DNA of 64,000 nucleotides. It comes from Polynucleobacter sp. MWH-S4W17. Its GTDB lineage: Bacteria > Pseudomonadota > Gammaproteobacteria > Burkholderiales > Burkholderiaceae. Under the pieces are notes generated by a model that saw only the letters and a list, made by a program, of their open reading frames with translations, had not been told where the DNA came from and did no database searches. This document shows positions 8,478-18,144 of this stretch, piece after piece (within the stretch, counting starts at the first letter, position 1; every line of letters starts with the position of its first letter). The position numbers were made by a program, and so were the translations under genes. Location: positions 1,488,001 through 1,552,000 of the forward strand of contig NZ_CP061295.1 in assembly GCF_018687535.1 (NCBI RefSeq). Reading direction: 5' to 3'.

Positions 8478-9824
8478 TTATTTTCCACCAACGGTCATTG
8501 AGCCCAGCAAAATCGATCCCGTTTCTTTAGTGCCACGAATAAGAGTATCACTGCCAATTAGCTGGATATCCATCAGCATATCGCGTAGATTACCAGCGAT
8601 GGTAACCTCTTCAACAGGGTATTGAATGACTCCATTCTCAACCCAGTAACCAAATGCGCCTCGTGAATAATCACCTGTCACGTAATTGACCCCCTGCCCC
8701 ATTAATTCTGTAACCAATAAACCGGTGCCCATTTCTTTTAATAGTGCAGGTAAGCCGCCCTTAGGCGTTTTCTTACTTTGTAAAGTCAGGTGATGTGACC
8801 CACCAGCATTACCGGTGGTTTTCATGCCTAACTTGCGAGCAGAATAAGTCGATAAAAAATAACCTTCGAGTATTCCTTTGTTCACCACTGTTCTGGCAGA
8901 AGTTTTCACACCCTCCTCATCAAATGGTGCACTACCAGTCATTGACTTTAGATGCGGATCTTCAAACAAGCTGATATGTTTGGGCAATACTTGCTTACCC
9001 AAGCTATCGAGTAGAAAGCTGGAGCGGCGATAAAGAGCGCCGCCTGAAACAGCTTGCACTAGGCCGCCCAATAAACCCGCAGCGAGGGGCGCTTCAAAGA
9101 TCACCGGGCAACGTCGAGTTGTTAGAGATCTGGCCTTGAGACGTGACAAGGCTCGCTGAGCTGCATACGTTCCGATTGCAGCAGGATCGGCCAATTCCTC
9201 GGGAATGCGAGAGCTGGAATACCAATCGTCACGTTGCATATGAGCCTTCTTGCCACCTTCGCTAGCGATTGGCGCACAAGAAATATAGTGACGAGAAAAA
9301 GGATAGCCACCCATAAATCCATGCGATGTTCCCATCATGAAATGCGCATGATGCGCGGATACCGATGCGCCATCACTATTCTGAATTTGTTTGCTCACTG
9401 AAAATGCAGCGCCCTCAGCACTACGTGCGATTTCTACTGCACCGGCTGCATCAATATTCCATGGATGAAACAAATCTAAATCCAGCGGATTTTTTTCTAA
9501 GAGATCCTTCTCAGCCGGGCCAGCACACAAATCTTCTGCAGTATGTTGTGCAATGTGATAGGCGGCATCTACCGTTGCCTTTAATGATGCTTTAGAGAAA
9601 TCGCTAGTGCTGGCGTTACCGCGGTGATGACCCAAAAATACGGTGACCCCCACTTGCTTATCCAGACTTTGCTCGATCGTCTCAACCTCACCCTTACGAA
9701 CGGTAACGGAGAGGCCTTGACCCTCTGAAACCTCCGCTACGGCATCTGAGGCACCCCTTCTTTTGGCCTCTTTAAGCATGAAATCGATGATTTCTTGAAA
9801 CTGGTTGGATGTGTATGTAAACAT
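8478..9824 (-). CDS. pmbA: metalloprotease-like protein PmbA/TldE
   Basis: This is a 448-residue PmbA (TldE) protein. TldD and TldE form a heterodimeric protease that trims peptides such as microcins and CcdA; TldE itself lacks the zinc HExxxH motif, as here. The diagnostic C-terminal signature is present (VTGDYSRGAFGYWVENG near 390-406, then EEVTIAGNLRDML). Length is typical. It is divergent from mog with only 26 bp between the starts. No tldD is in this window. Confidence 0.93.
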   Translation of the reverse strand: MFTYTSNQFQEIIDFMLKEAKRRGASDAVAEVSEGQGLSVTVRKGEVETIEQSLDKQVGVTVFLGHHRGNASTSDFSKASLKATVDAAYHIAQHTAEDLCAGPAEKDLLEKNPLDLDLFHPWNIDAAGAVEIARSAEGAAFSVSKQIQNSDGASVSAHHAHFMMGTSHGFMGGYPFSRHYISCAPIASEGGKKAHMQRDDWYSSSRIPEELADPAAIGTYAAQRALSRLKARSLTTRRCPVIFEAPLAAGLLGGLVQAVSGGALYRRSSFLLDSLGKQVLPKHISLFEDPHLKSMTGSAPFDEEGVKTSARTVVNKGILEGYFLSTYSARKLGMKTTGNAGGSHHLTLQSKKTPKGGLPALLKEMGTGLLVTELMGQGVNYVTGDYSRGAFGYWVENGVIQYPVEEVTIAGNLRDMLMDIQLIGSDTLIRGTKETGSILLGSMTVGGK

Positions 9825-9850
9825 ACCCTAATAATAGCTAGAATAGAAAC

Positions 9851-10477
9851 ATGAAGCATACAGAAGCCCTGAAACGAAACAGCCCTAACGAGGTCAAAAT
9901 TGGCCTCATTTCCATCTCAGATCGCGCCAGCAAAGGCGTCTATCAGGATGAAGGCATTCCTGCCCTACAAACCTGGCTTTTGAAGGCCATTAGTAATCCC
10001 TGTGTTTTTCATGAACGCCTCATTGCCGATGAGTCCGAAGCCATTACCGAGTCGATCGTTGAGCTTGTGGATGAACTAGGTTGCGACCTCGTTCTAACTA
10101 CAGGGGGTACTGGCCCCTCCAGAAGAGATGTCACCCCTGAGGCCACCCGTGAAGCCGGCACTCGTGAGATGCCTGGTTTTGGCGAACAAATGCGTCAGAT
10201 TAGCCTAAGTTTTGTGCCGACTGCGATTCTATCTAGACAGACGGCTGTCCTCAGAGAAATTGAGGGTCATGCCGCCCTGGTCATTAACCTGCCCGGACAA
10301 CCTAAGGCAATTGCAGAGACGCTTGAAGGCCTGAAAGACGAGAACGGTAAATCGATTGTTCCCGGCATCTTTGCAGCAGTGCCTTACTGCATTGATTTAA
10401 TTGGCGGCCCATATATCGAAACTGATGAAACCGTCATTAAAGTCTTCAGACCGAAGAGTGCTCTTAAGAAAACTTGA
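9851..10477 (+). CDS. mog: molybdopterin adenylyltransferase Mog
   Basis: This 208-residue enzyme adenylylates molybdopterin before molybdenum insertion in molybdenum cofactor synthesis. The MoCF-fold motif TTGGTGPSRRD at 83-93 binds the substrate, and the early ISDRASKGVYQDEG at about 20-35 is typical of Mog and not of MoaB-type homologues, which are shorter. It stands alone on the plus strand between pmbA and orn. A MogA/MoaB annotation would also be defensible. Confidence 0.9.
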   Translation: MKHTEALKRNSPNEVKIGLISISDRASKGVYQDEGIPALQTWLLKAISNPCVFHERLIADESEAITESIVELVDELGCDLVLTTGGTGPSRRDVTPEATREAGTREMPGFGEQMRQISLSFVPTAILSRQTAVLREIEGHAALVINLPGQPKAIAETLEGLKDENGKSIVPGIFAAVPYCIDLIGGPYIETDETVIKVFRPKSALKKT

Positions 10478-10502
10478 TCTCAACTGCTTGGAGAAGATAC
10501 AC

Positions 10503-10527
10503 AAAAGGTCCGCAATGCAGACCTTTA
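10503..10527. terminator. possible weak bidirectional terminator between mog and orn
   Basis: AAAGGTC pairs with GACCTTT around a 9-base loop, in the 71-bp gap between the convergent mog and orn genes. The stem is only 7 bp and the T stretch is interrupted, so this is a moderate call. Confidence 0.4.
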
Positions 10528-10548
10528 TCTTTTGATGCGCCCATAAGA

Positions 10549-11145
10549 TTACTGAGGTAAGGGTACGATAAATTTCTCGCGGTAGTACTTCAGCTCTTCG
10601 ATGGACTCTTCAATATCTGCCAAAGCAGTATGGGCCTGATTCTTGGTGAAGCCTTTCACCAACTCAGGATGCCAACGCTTGCAGAGCTCTTTCAAAGTAG
10701 ATACATCAATATTTCGATAGTGAAAGTAAGCCTCTAACTTTGGCATATATTTCGCCATAAAGCGTCTATCTTGACCAATCGTATTACCGCACATTGGAGC
10801 AATACCAGCCTTAATATATTTTTTCAAGAAGGCAATGCATTCTGCCTCCGCCGTTGCCTCATCTAAAGTGGATGCCTTCACTTTATCGATCAAACCAGAT
10901 CGCCCATGCGTACCTTTATTCCAGGCATCCATAGCATCTAAAACAGCATCTTCCTGATGCACTACCCAGACCGGTGCTGTGGCGATGGTATTGAGGTGGG
11001 CGTCCGTCACAATGATGGCAATTTCCAGAATCCGTTCGGTTTCCGGGTTTAGACCTGACATCTCCATATCTACCCAAATCAGGTGCTCATTCGCTGGCGC
11101 TGCCTTGGATGCTGGTGTGGCTGTAGTGTTAGTTTGCTCGCTCAT
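10549..11145 (-). CDS. orn: oligoribonuclease
   Basis: This is a 198-residue DEDDh 3'-5' exonuclease that degrades 2-5 nt RNA oligomers, including pGpG from cyclic-di-GMP turnover, to mononucleotides. Asp26 and Glu28 in WVDMEMSGL form the first metal motif, and [12 protein letters not shown] and [14 protein letters not shown] supply the rest. The first 19 residues (Thr/Ala-rich) are a species-specific extension. It is divergent from the M48 peptidase gene with 15 bp between the starts. Confidence 0.96.
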   Translation of the reverse strand: MSEQTNTTATPASKAAPANEHLIWVDMEMSGLNPETERILEIAIIVTDAHLNTIATAPVWVVHQEDAVLDAMDAWNKGTHGRSGLIDKVKASTLDEATAEAECIAFLKKYIKAGIAPMCGNTIGQDRRFMAKYMPKLEAYFHYRNIDVSTLKELCKRWHPELVKGFTKNQAHTALADIEESIEELKYYREKFIVPLPQ

Positions 11146-11160
11146 ATCTATAATGATCTC

Positions 11161-12414
11161 ATGACATTCACAATTGTTTTTCTAATTGCCTTTATTGCTA
11201 GCTTTGGCTTACGCCATTGGCTCTCCCAACGTCAAATTCGCTATGTGGCGCAGCATCGTAATGCTGTCCCCGCAGATTTTGCCGAAAAAGTGACTTTAGC
11301 CGAACATCAAAAAGCAGCTGACTACACTATCGCTAAATTACGTCTTGGCATTTTAGAGAATGGAGTCAGCGCTATTATTTTAATTGGCTTCACCTTATTA
11401 GGTGGCCTACAAATTCTGAACATAGCATTACTGCAATTTTTGGGTGAAGGTATTACTCAACAAATTGCCCTGCTGGTTTCAGTCGTGATCATTTCTGGCG
11501 TGATTGACATGCCCTTCTCCTGGTACAAGCAGTTCCATTTAGAGGAACGCTTTGGGTTTAACCGTATGGGGAAAAAACTATTCTTCACGGATATGTTTAA
11601 AGGAATGGCAGTGGGCGGCGCGATTGGCATTCCACTACTGTGGGTCATTCTGACTTTAATGTCTAAGGCTGGTGAGTTATGGTGGCTTTGGGCGTGGGCA
11701 GTGTTGACAGCATTTAGCTTGCTCATGCAGTGGATCTTCCCAACTTTTATCGCACCACTCTTCAATAAGTTTCAAGCCTTAGAAGATGGTCCTTTAAAAA
11801 CACAGATTGAAGCGCTACTAAAACGCTGTGACTTTGCGAGTCAAGGCCTGTTTGTGATGGATGGCAGTAAACGTAGCGCTCACGGCAATGCATTCTTTGC
11901 CGGTATGGGTAAAGCTAAGCGCATTGTATTTTTTGACACCTTGATTGAGAAACTTAATCCAGGCGAAGTCGAGGCGGTGCTCGCCCATGAACTTGGTCAT
12001 TTCAAGTGTAAACATATTCGTAAACGCCTCCTGGTCTCATTCGCCCTCAGTTTTGCGATGTTTGCTCTATTGGGTTGGATCAGCACCAAGGTCTGGTTCT
12101 ACACAGACTTAGGCGTAATGCCTAACCTCAATGGTTATAACGGTGGCCTCGCATTGGCACTCTTTATGCTGGTCTCACCTGTATTTAGTTTTTTCTTCAC
12201 ACCACTTTCTAGCCTAGCCTCTCGTAAGCATGAGTACGAGGCAGATGGGTTTGCCGCTGAGAAATCTTCCGCAAAAGATTTAATTGCGGCACTAGTGAAG
12301 CTATATCAAGATAATGCCTCGACCCTCACGCCCGATCCGATCTATACCGCTTTTTATAGCTCACATCCGCCTGCGCCCTTGCGCATTGCTAACTTACAGC
12401 GGTTTAGCTCATAA
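11161..12414 (+). CDS. M48 (Ste24-like) membrane metallopeptidase
   Basis: This 417-residue integral membrane zinc peptidase resembles Ste24/CAAX prenyl endopeptidases and belongs to family M48. The zinc motif HELGH is at 276-280 and the third ligand Glu lies in [10 protein letters not shown], about 76 residues later. At least five hydrophobic helices surround it. The open frame extends 78 bases upstream, but that part overlaps orn, so the ATG at 11161 is taken. Bacteria lack CAAX prenylation in general, so the job is probably membrane protein quality control (inference). It is followed by rsgA after 2 bp, likely one operon. Confidence 0.9.
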   Translation: MTFTIVFLIAFIASFGLRHWLSQRQIRYVAQHRNAVPADFAEKVTLAEHQKAADYTIAKLRLGILENGVSAIILIGFTLLGGLQILNIALLQFLGEGITQQIALLVSVVIISGVIDMPFSWYKQFHLEERFGFNRMGKKLFFTDMFKGMAVGGAIGIPLLWVILTLMSKAGELWWLWAWAVLTAFSLLMQWIFPTFIAPLFNKFQALEDGPLKTQIEALLKRCDFASQGLFVMDGSKRSAHGNAFFAGMGKAKRIVFFDTLIEKLNPGEVEAVLAHELGHFKCKHIRKRLLVSFALSFAMFALLGWISTKVWFYTDLGVMPNLNGYNGGLALALFMLVSPVFSFFFTPLSSLASRKHEYEADGFAAEKSSAKDLIAALVKLYQDNASTLTPDPIYTAFYSSHPPAPLRIANLQRFSS

Positions 12415-12416
12415 CG

Positions 12417-13430
12417 ATGGAGCAATTTCATGCGCTATTGATTGCCTCCTACGGAAGGCATTATTTAGCGCAGCGTTTAATTGCAGATGCTGCTGATCAA
12501 GAATCACCTGATGGTCCATTAATACAAGTCAGCACTCCAGCTAAGCAACATATTGGCGCTGTGGGTGACCGTATGTTGCTTGAGATGACTTCGGCCGATC
12601 AAGCCCGCATTATTCAAATTGAACCCCGAGAAAATCTTCTCTATCGCTCAGATGCGTTTAAGAGCAAGCTAATTGCCTCAAATGTGGATCAAATCTTGGT
12701 GGTACTTGCCACTCAGCCTGCCTTCTCACCCGATCTTTTGGGTAGAGCAGTGGTGGCTGCTGAAGCTAATCAAATTGGTCTACATATTTTGCTCAACAAG
12801 TGTGACCTTACAGATAATTTAGAACACGCACGTAAAATTATCGCGCCCTATGCTCGCATGGGATATCAAGTCAGCGAAGTCTCTGCCAAATTTGATCCAG
12901 CCTCAATCGATTCATTACAGTCTGCCCTGCAGGGCAAGGTCTCTGTCTTTGTAGGCCAATCAGGCATGGGCAAGTCCAGTCTATTAAATGCCTGGATACC
13001 GAATGCTGCCGCACTGACCCAAGAATATTCAGTTCGCTTAGATACCGGCAAACACACTACTACTGCATGCCGTTATTTTGAATTGCCTGAGGCTTGGGGC
13101 AGAGATGCGACAGGCAAGCTTGGCGCCCTCATTGATTCACCAGGCTTTCAGGAGTTTGGTTTGGCGCACATGTCTGTTAGTGAATTGCAGCATGCCTTTA
13201 GGGAATTTAAAGACTTGCTAGGTAAGTGCCGCTTTCATAACTGCGCGCATTTGACTGAGCCAGATTGTGCAGTAAGAGAAGCAGTAGATAGAAATGAAAT
13301 AGCGCCAGAAAGACTGGCGCTATTTAGACAGCTGCACTCGGATTCAAAAACAGCTGATGTACAAATTCAGGGAATTAGCCAAGCCAAAGAGCGATGGTCA
13401 GCATTATCAACAAAGCCATCCAAGCGATAA
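12417..13430 (+). CDS. rsgA: ribosome small subunit-dependent GTPase A
   Basis: RsgA is a circularly permuted GTPase that checks late 30S assembly. The order is OB fold (about 20-75), NKCD (G4) at 127-130, the P-loop GQSGMGKSS at 180-188 and DSPG (G3) at 240-243. A C-terminal zinc knuckle has Cys271, Cys276, His278 and Cys284. The G4-before-G1 order is diagnostic. The 3' end overlaps the convergent cobD-like gene by 56 bp, so the last 18 residues are coded on both strands. Confidence 0.95.
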   Translation: MEQFHALLIASYGRHYLAQRLIADAADQESPDGPLIQVSTPAKQHIGAVGDRMLLEMTSADQARIIQIEPRENLLYRSDAFKSKLIASNVDQILVVLATQPAFSPDLLGRAVVAAEANQIGLHILLNKCDLTDNLEHARKIIAPYARMGYQVSEVSAKFDPASIDSLQSALQGKVSVFVGQSGMGKSSLLNAWIPNAAALTQEYSVRLDTGKHTTTACRYFELPEAWGRDATGKLGALIDSPGFQEFGLAHMSVSELQHAFREFKDLLGKCRFHNCAHLTEPDCAVREAVDRNEIAPERLALFRQLHSDSKTADVQIQGISQAKERWSALSTKPSKR

Positions 13431-14334
13431 CGAGACGCCACACCAATCCGACTGCAGAGCGCATGGTTCGTTCAGTAGGCTCAAGACCTACTTCATAAAT
13501 AACTGGTTCACCTGCTTCGGCCATGCGTAAGGCTTCATCACTATCAGGCTCACTCATTGGCTCACCAAGGCGGACGCCCAATGCACCACTACCTGCTGCC
13601 AAAATTACTGCAGACAAAGAGTCTGACCATTTTTGGGTGAGATAGCGCCAGCCATATACAGCACCCTCGAAGTTACCCACAATGGCAAAGCCCATTGCGG
13701 TAATGCGCGCAGGAACCCAATCCAAAACGTAGAAGAAATGACGAGCGGATTCGCTGAGATTAAGGTCGCCACGCTCTGACCAACGTTGAGAGGCAATATC
13801 AGCCAAGCGGTAAAGCACAACACCTGCTGGACCCATTGGCATCATGAACCAGAACAGTACGCCAAACACGTGATGGTGTGAACCAATAATGGCGCGCTCT
13901 AGCGCCAAAGAAATCACTTCTGTCTCTGAGAGATTGGAGGTATCCAATTCTGAGCCATACCATTCACCCAAAGCAGCACGAGCTGCAGGTAAATCATGCG
14001 CTTCAATTGCTTCATGCACTGCAGTAAAAGAATGGCTGAACTGACGGAAGCCAAAAAACAAATAAGCGATGACGATGTTCCAAAGAAAACCTAAGATTGG
14101 ATAAGTCACCATGCAAGTGACATACACAATGAAGACTAAGAAAGTAGGTAGTATGAAGGCTACTAAGCAAGCCATGCGAGCACCGATAGGGCTTGCACCG
14201 TCTTCAGTCTTGCCACCGAACTCGGCGGCGACCCAGTCTAACCAGCGAGCACATACACGTGCAATCCAATGGCTTGAAGTCACTGGGCGGTATTGCTCAG
14301 CAATAAGGGCGAAGAGAATAGAAAAGAAAGTCAT
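13375..14334 (-). CDS. CobD/CbiB family membrane protein
   Basis: This is a 319-residue membrane protein of the CobD/CbiB family. True CbiB attaches aminopropanol phosphate to cobyric acid in cobalamin synthesis. Four to five hydrophobic segments are visible, with SHHHVFGVLFWFMMPMGPAG near 151-170 matching the family core. No other cobalamin gene is present, and in Burkholderiales this gene is commonly paired with the Nudix gene, so the role could be different from vitamin synthesis (inference). The start overlaps the Nudix stop (ATGA), and the 3' end overlaps rsgA. Confidence 0.78.
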   Translation of the reverse strand: MTFFSILFALIAEQYRPVTSSHWIARVCARWLDWVAAEFGGKTEDGASPIGARMACLVAFILPTFLVFIVYVTCMVTYPILGFLWNIVIAYLFFGFRQFSHSFTAVHEAIEAHDLPAARAALGEWYGSELDTSNLSETEVISLALERAIIGSHHHVFGVLFWFMMPMGPAGVVLYRLADIASQRWSERGDLNLSESARHFFYVLDWVPARITAMGFAIVGNFEGAVYGWRYLTQKWSDSLSAVILAAGSGALGVRLGEPMSEPDSDEALRMAEAGEPVIYEVGLEPTERTMRSAVGLVWRLVIAWMALLIMLTIALWLG

Positions 14335-15074
14335 ACTTTTAATAAATGATAAAGGTTACGCAACATCCCCGCAGTGGCACCCCAAATAAAGCGGTTCTCA
14401 TAAGGCATTGAATAAAAACGTCGTCCACCCTGCTCACTTTGCCACAATCTGACCTGATGATTGGCGGGATCCAACAAAAAACTCAGCGGCACCTCAAATA
14501 CATCAGCCACCTCAAACTCATCTAAGACATATTCTGCCTGAGCTTGGACCAATCCTACTACTGGGGTGACGCTATAGCCAGAAACCGTTAAATACTGTGG
14601 CAAATGACCAATAATCTCCACTCGCCCAGGATCCAACCCGATTTCTTCTTTGCTCTCACGCAAGGCGGTGTCATTAGGGCTTTGATCCTCAGGATCCATA
14701 CGACCCCCTGGAAAACTAATTTGGCCTGCATGATCGCGCAAATGATTGGTTCTTTGCGTTAGCAATACGGATAGGCCATCTTCCTTTAACAGCAGAGGAA
14801 TCAGCACTGCTGCTTTGGTCACTTTTCCTACGGCTTGCCGCTTAGCAATAATGTCAGCAGCAATCACATGACGGTTTTCATCGGTAATCTCTGGCTCCCA
14901 TTGAGGGGGTGAGCTCAGCCTAGCCCTTAAACCAGCTGGCTCCAAAAATTCTGGTGCTACCTTTTTTTCAGCCGAGCACACTGCATGAATCGGAATTGCT
15001 TGCGCATCAAATCCTGGAGGTGCAGCAACGTTGATTGCATTATCTTCAGGTGTTGAGTTCTTGGGCATATTCAT
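14331..15074 (-). CDS. Nudix hydrolase, CoA pyrophosphatase type
   Basis: This is a 247-residue Nudix enzyme of the NudL/CoA pyrophosphatase group, which splits CoA into 3',5'-ADP and phosphopantetheine. The CoA signature LLTQRTNHLRDHAGQIS is at 104-120, just before the Nudix box (124-146) with Arg139, Glu140, Glu143 and Glu144 for metal binding. The first 80 residues are a long lead with low similarity to anything I know. It is coupled by a 4-bp overlap to the CobD/CbiB gene and follows the rplS terminator. Confidence 0.85.
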   Translation of the reverse strand: MNMPKNSTPEDNAINVAAPPGFDAQAIPIHAVCSAEKKVAPEFLEPAGLRARLSSPPQWEPEITDENRHVIAADIIAKRQAVGKVTKAAVLIPLLLKEDGLSVLLTQRTNHLRDHAGQISFPGGRMDPEDQSPNDTALRESKEEIGLDPGRVEIIGHLPQYLTVSGYSVTPVVGLVQAQAEYVLDEFEVADVFEVPLSFLLDPANHQVRLWQSEQGGRRFYSMPYENRFIWGATAGMLRNLYHLLKV

Positions 15075-15087
15075 ATTCTAAGGCAAC

Positions 15088-15115
15088 AAAAAAGGCGACC
15101 GAGGCCGCCTTTTTA
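15088..15115 (-). terminator. Rho-independent terminator after rplS
   Basis: Reading the minus strand, AAAAGGCG pairs with CGCCTTTT around an 8-base loop and is followed by further T residues. It lies 18 bp past the rplS stop and closes the rpsP-rimM-trmD-rplS operon before the Nudix gene. Confidence 0.8.
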
Positions 15116-15132
15116 AATCAAGCCAGCATTAA

Positions 15133-15531
15133 TTATGCGGCTGGAGTTGCTACTGCTACTTTACGTGCAGGAAGCTTCTCTTTAATACGTGCAGACTTAC
15201 CTGAACGATCGCGCAAGTAGTACAACTTAGCACGACGTACATCACCGCGACGCTTCACTTCAATGCTAGCGATCAATGGTGAGTAAGTTTGGAATGTACG
15301 CTCTACACCTTCGCCAGATGAAATCTTACGAACGATAAAGCTGGAATTGAGTCCGCGATTGCGCTTTGCAATCACAACACCTTCAAACGCCTGTGTACGC
15401 TTACGCGCACCTTCAACAACGTTCACACCAACAACTACTGTATCGCCAGGAGCAAAGCTAGGCAAAACCTTGTTAGCACTTAAGCGAGCAATTTCTTCTT
15501 GCTCAATTTTTTCAATTAAATTCATTTTCAA
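15133..15531 (-). CDS. rplS: 50S ribosomal protein L19
   Basis: L19 sits at the 30S-50S interface. The 132-residue protein has the expected [13 protein letters not shown] at 26-38, the [14 protein letters not shown] core at about 56-69 and [20 protein letters not shown] near 98-117. A short Ala/Val-rich tail extends past the usual end. It is the last gene of the rpsP operon. The 131-bp gap to trmD is larger than the other gaps and could carry its own promoter. Confidence 0.97.
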   Translation of the reverse strand: MKMNLIEKIEQEEIARLSANKVLPSFAPGDTVVVGVNVVEGARKRTQAFEGVVIAKRNRGLNSSFIVRKISSGEGVERTFQTYSPLIASIEVKRRGDVRRAKLYYLRDRSGKSARIKEKLPARKVAVATPAA

Positions 15532-15662
15532 TCCTTAAACATCGTATTAGCGTTTAATCCCGAGATCTAAATCAACGGACCTAACAGAGGATGCAGTTAA
15601 AACAATTTCACTAAACCAAAAAACTAAACCACCTATTCACCACTGCACACTACTGAAAGTAT

Positions 15663-16409
15663 TTACAGAGAGCGAAGAAATTGTTCATCTTCTCGGGTTA
15701 GCAACCCTTTGGCTCTGGCCGATTCAATTAAGTCCGGCCTTAACCTGAACGTCAGCTCTAAAGACTTCTGCCGACGCCAATCCGCTATTTTAGCGTGATG
15801 TCCGCCCAAAAGCACGTCCGGGACGGATAAATTTTCATATATTTCAGGGCGGGTGTAGTGCGGATAGTCCAAAAGACCGTTCATAAAGCTATCCTGAGTG
15901 GCAGATTCGCCATCCCCAAGCGCCCCTGGGATCAATCGAATGACCGCATCCATCATGGCCATAGCGGGGATTTCGCCCCCAGAAAGCACAAAATCACCGA
16001 TAGAAAGCTGTAAATCAACGTTTCGGTCAACAAAACGTTGGTCAATAGCCTCATATCGACCACAAATAAAGCTCAAATTGCCGTAACCCAGGATATCTGC
16101 CGCGATCTTCTGAGAAAAACGCTCACCCTGGGGTGCCAATAAGCAAATTGGGCCTGATTTGATGTTTGCCGCCTGATGGGCTGCCGTAATTCCGGCGACC
16201 GTATCTTCTAAGGGCTTGGCCATCATCACCATGCCAGGTCCGCCGCCATAAGCACGGTCGTCTACGGTTTTACGAGGATCAGAGCAAAAGTTACGAGGAT
16301 TCCAAAGATGAACGCTGGCCAATGATTGTTCACATGCGCGACCAGTAATGCCCCACTGCGTTAAGGCAGAGAACATTTCAGGGAACAAGGTAACAACATC
16401 AAAGCGCAT
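15663..16409 (-). CDS. trmD: tRNA (guanine-N1-)-methyltransferase
   Basis: TrmD makes m1G37 in tRNAs with G36, which prevents +1 frameshifting. The protein is 248 residues. The SPOUT trefoil knot motifs are visible: LLAPQGERFSQ, FICGRYEAIDQRF near 114-126, and SIGDFVLSGGE near 136-146 with the catalytic Asp in the region. It lies 35 bp after rimM in the classic operon order. Confidence 0.97.
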   Translation of the reverse strand: MRFDVVTLFPEMFSALTQWGITGRACEQSLASVHLWNPRNFCSDPRKTVDDRAYGGGPGMVMMAKPLEDTVAGITAAHQAANIKSGPICLLAPQGERFSQKIAADILGYGNLSFICGRYEAIDQRFVDRNVDLQLSIGDFVLSGGEIPAMAMMDAVIRLIPGALGDGESATQDSFMNGLLDYPHYTRPEIYENLSVPDVLLGGHHAKIADWRRQKSLELTFRLRPDLIESARAKGLLTREDEQFLRSL

Positions 16410-16444
16410 ATCGGTAATTATTTTTGAAATTAATCTTTGCGTTC

Positions 16445-17023
16445 TTATTGCCAGTCAGACTGCCAATCAAGCGTAATCGTTTTATTGGGTAGGTCTACGT
16501 TTTGCACCACTTCCTTTACAAAGGGCACTAAGTACTTGATCGTCTTCGTTGATGCATCACCAATAGTAATAACACCATGAGCGCCATTCTCGGTAACATC
16601 AATCACTTCACCAAGCACTTCGCCTTGCAAATTTACTGCATTGCAGCCAATCAGATCAACCCAATAATAGGAATCACTTTCCGCTTTTGGAAAAGCGTCG
16701 CGCGCCACTAGGATGCGAGAACCTTTTAACGCGAGCGCCTGATCACGATCAGTTACCCCATCCAGAGTAAGCACCACATTACCACTATGCATCTTGGCGC
16801 TTTTCACTTTGTATTGAGTCAAAGACGCTTGCTCTGTATATACAGAAACGCCTGCATCCCGACGAGGGATAAGAGATAGCCAAACGGACTTAGAAGAGAG
16901 AAGTGCTACAGGTTCTGGTGAGTGAGGCCTAACCTTCACTTGTCCCTGCAAACCTTGCGCCTCAGAGATGGCGCCAAGTTCAATCAATTCATCTAGGGAA
17001 GGCGTACTCATTTGCAATGACAC
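16445..17023 (-). CDS. rimM: 16S rRNA processing protein RimM
   Basis: RimM is an assembly factor for the 30S head that works with S19. The 192-residue protein has an N-terminal RimM domain (GAISEAQGLQGQVKVRP near 17-33) and a C-terminal PRC-barrel (YYWVDLIGCNAV near 118-129, ending TITLDWQSDW). It is second in the rpsP operon, separated from rpsP by an unusually strong hairpin. Confidence 0.95.
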   Translation of the reverse strand: MSLQMSTPSLDELIELGAISEAQGLQGQVKVRPHSPEPVALLSSKSVWLSLIPRRDAGVSVYTEQASLTQYKVKSAKMHSGNVVLTLDGVTDRDQALALKGSRILVARDAFPKAESDSYYWVDLIGCNAVNLQGEVLGEVIDVTENGAHGVITIGDASTKTIKYLVPFVKEVVQNVDLPNKTITLDWQSDWQ

Positions 17024-17062
17024 CTTATTTTCCCAAAATAAAAACTACTAGAAATTCTGTCA

Positions 17063-17095
17063 CTAAAAGCTTCATCACATCGATGAAGCTTTTAG
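17063..17095 (-). terminator. strong hairpin between rpsP and rimM (attenuator or processing site)
   Basis: A perfect 14-bp inverted repeat (CTAAAAGCTTCATC / GATGAAGCTTTTAG) with a 5-base loop begins 11 bp after the rpsP stop codon. The descending arm ends in TTTTAG, not a long T run, so termination is likely partial. It could let the cell make more S16 than RimM, TrmD and L19, or protect the rpsP 3' end. Confidence 0.7.
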
Positions 17096-17105
17096 CAATC
17101 GAATA

Positions 17106-17351
17106 TTAAACAGCTGGATTGTTTTTGATCAAACGAACTACTGTTGGGGAAATCTGCGCGCCAACACCAGTCCAGTAAGTCAAACGGTCTTGAGCAATAC
17201 GCATTGCTTGCTCAGTTGCCGCTGCTTGTGGGTTGAAGTAACCGATACGCTCGATAAAGTTCGAGTCACGACGGTTGCGTTTATCAGTAGCAACAATGCT
17301 GTAAAAAGGGCGCTTCTTAGAACCGCCGCGTGCCAGTCGAATGACGACCAT
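17106..17351 (-). CDS. rpsP: 30S ribosomal protein S16
   Basis: S16 is an early-binding small-subunit protein. The 81-residue sequence opens with [20 protein letters not shown] and has RIGYFNPQA near 35-43 and the [17 protein letters not shown] core. Length is normal. AAGGA precedes the ATG by 6 bases. It is the first gene of the operon with rimM, trmD and rplS. Confidence 0.97.
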
Positions 17352-17575
17352 ACTTATTCCTTAAAATCTAAAATGAAAACAGGTTGATTACAACCCAATG
17401 AAATTTCTACAAAAAACCTTGGGCTCCAGCTCACCAAATAAAGATAAGGTAGAGCGGAAAACCTCATATTCTAGACGAAAACCCCTACTTCTTCCACCTA
17501 TTTAAGCATCTAAGACAGTAGAATAGAGTGTGTACTTAGATAAAATATACATTAAAAACAATAACTTAGGTAAAT

Positions 17576-18106
17576 ATGGTCCTTAAATCCAGACTTTTAG
17601 ACTTCCTCAGAAGACCTTCAAAAGGGTTCTTTATGACACTTTCTTGCCTGAGTCTTGGACTTTTAAGCGGCTGCGCAAACGTCATCCCTCCATGTGGAGC
17701 CAAAATAAGCCCGCCAAGCAGCGAACTCAAAAATACCAAATGGGAGCTGACCCGCTGGAACTTACCCCCCAATAGCAATGGAGAGGTGCGTACCCGTCAA
17801 ATTCCGCAAGGCGATGCCAGCAACCCGATTCAAATCATTTTTGATGCTAGCGGACAACGGCTGAGCGGCTCGACAGGATGCAATCGGTTTACTGCAACCC
17901 TTGATGAAGACGCCCGCGGTTTTTCTCTCAAGCAAATCGCTAGCACCAAGATGGCTTGCAGCCCACAGCGCATGGAATTGGAAAATGATTTCCTCTACGA
18001 ATTAAATGACTATCGCAGCATTGTGCGCAATGGCGATCAATTACTAATGATCGGCACCGATCGTGAAGTACTCAGCTTTACTCAAAAACCAAACAACAAT
18101 AAATAA
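17576..18106 (+). CDS. META-domain lipoprotein (HslJ-like)
   Basis: This is a predicted lipoprotein of 176 residues with one META domain, the fold of HslJ/META heat-shock-type envelope proteins of unclear role. A basic N-region, a hydrophobic stretch and the lipobox LLSGC (Cys at about 33) direct it to the outer or inner membrane. The domain is recognised by NTKWELTRW near 53-61, FDASGQRLSGSTGCNRF near 89-105 and STKMACS near 125. An internal ATG at 17633 also has a fair ribosome site (AAAGGG) and would still leave a usable signal. It is divergent from rpsP. Confidence 0.75.
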   Translation: MVLKSRLLDFLRRPSKGFFMTLSCLSLGLLSGCANVIPPCGAKISPPSSELKNTKWELTRWNLPPNSNGEVRTRQIPQGDASNPIQIIFDASGQRLSGSTGCNRFTATLDEDARGFSLKQIASTKMACSPQRMELENDFLYELNDYRSIVRNGDQLLMIGTDREVLSFTQKPNNNK

Positions 18107-18144
18107 GCTTCACATTATTCATTAGCAATATCATTGAAAGATTC

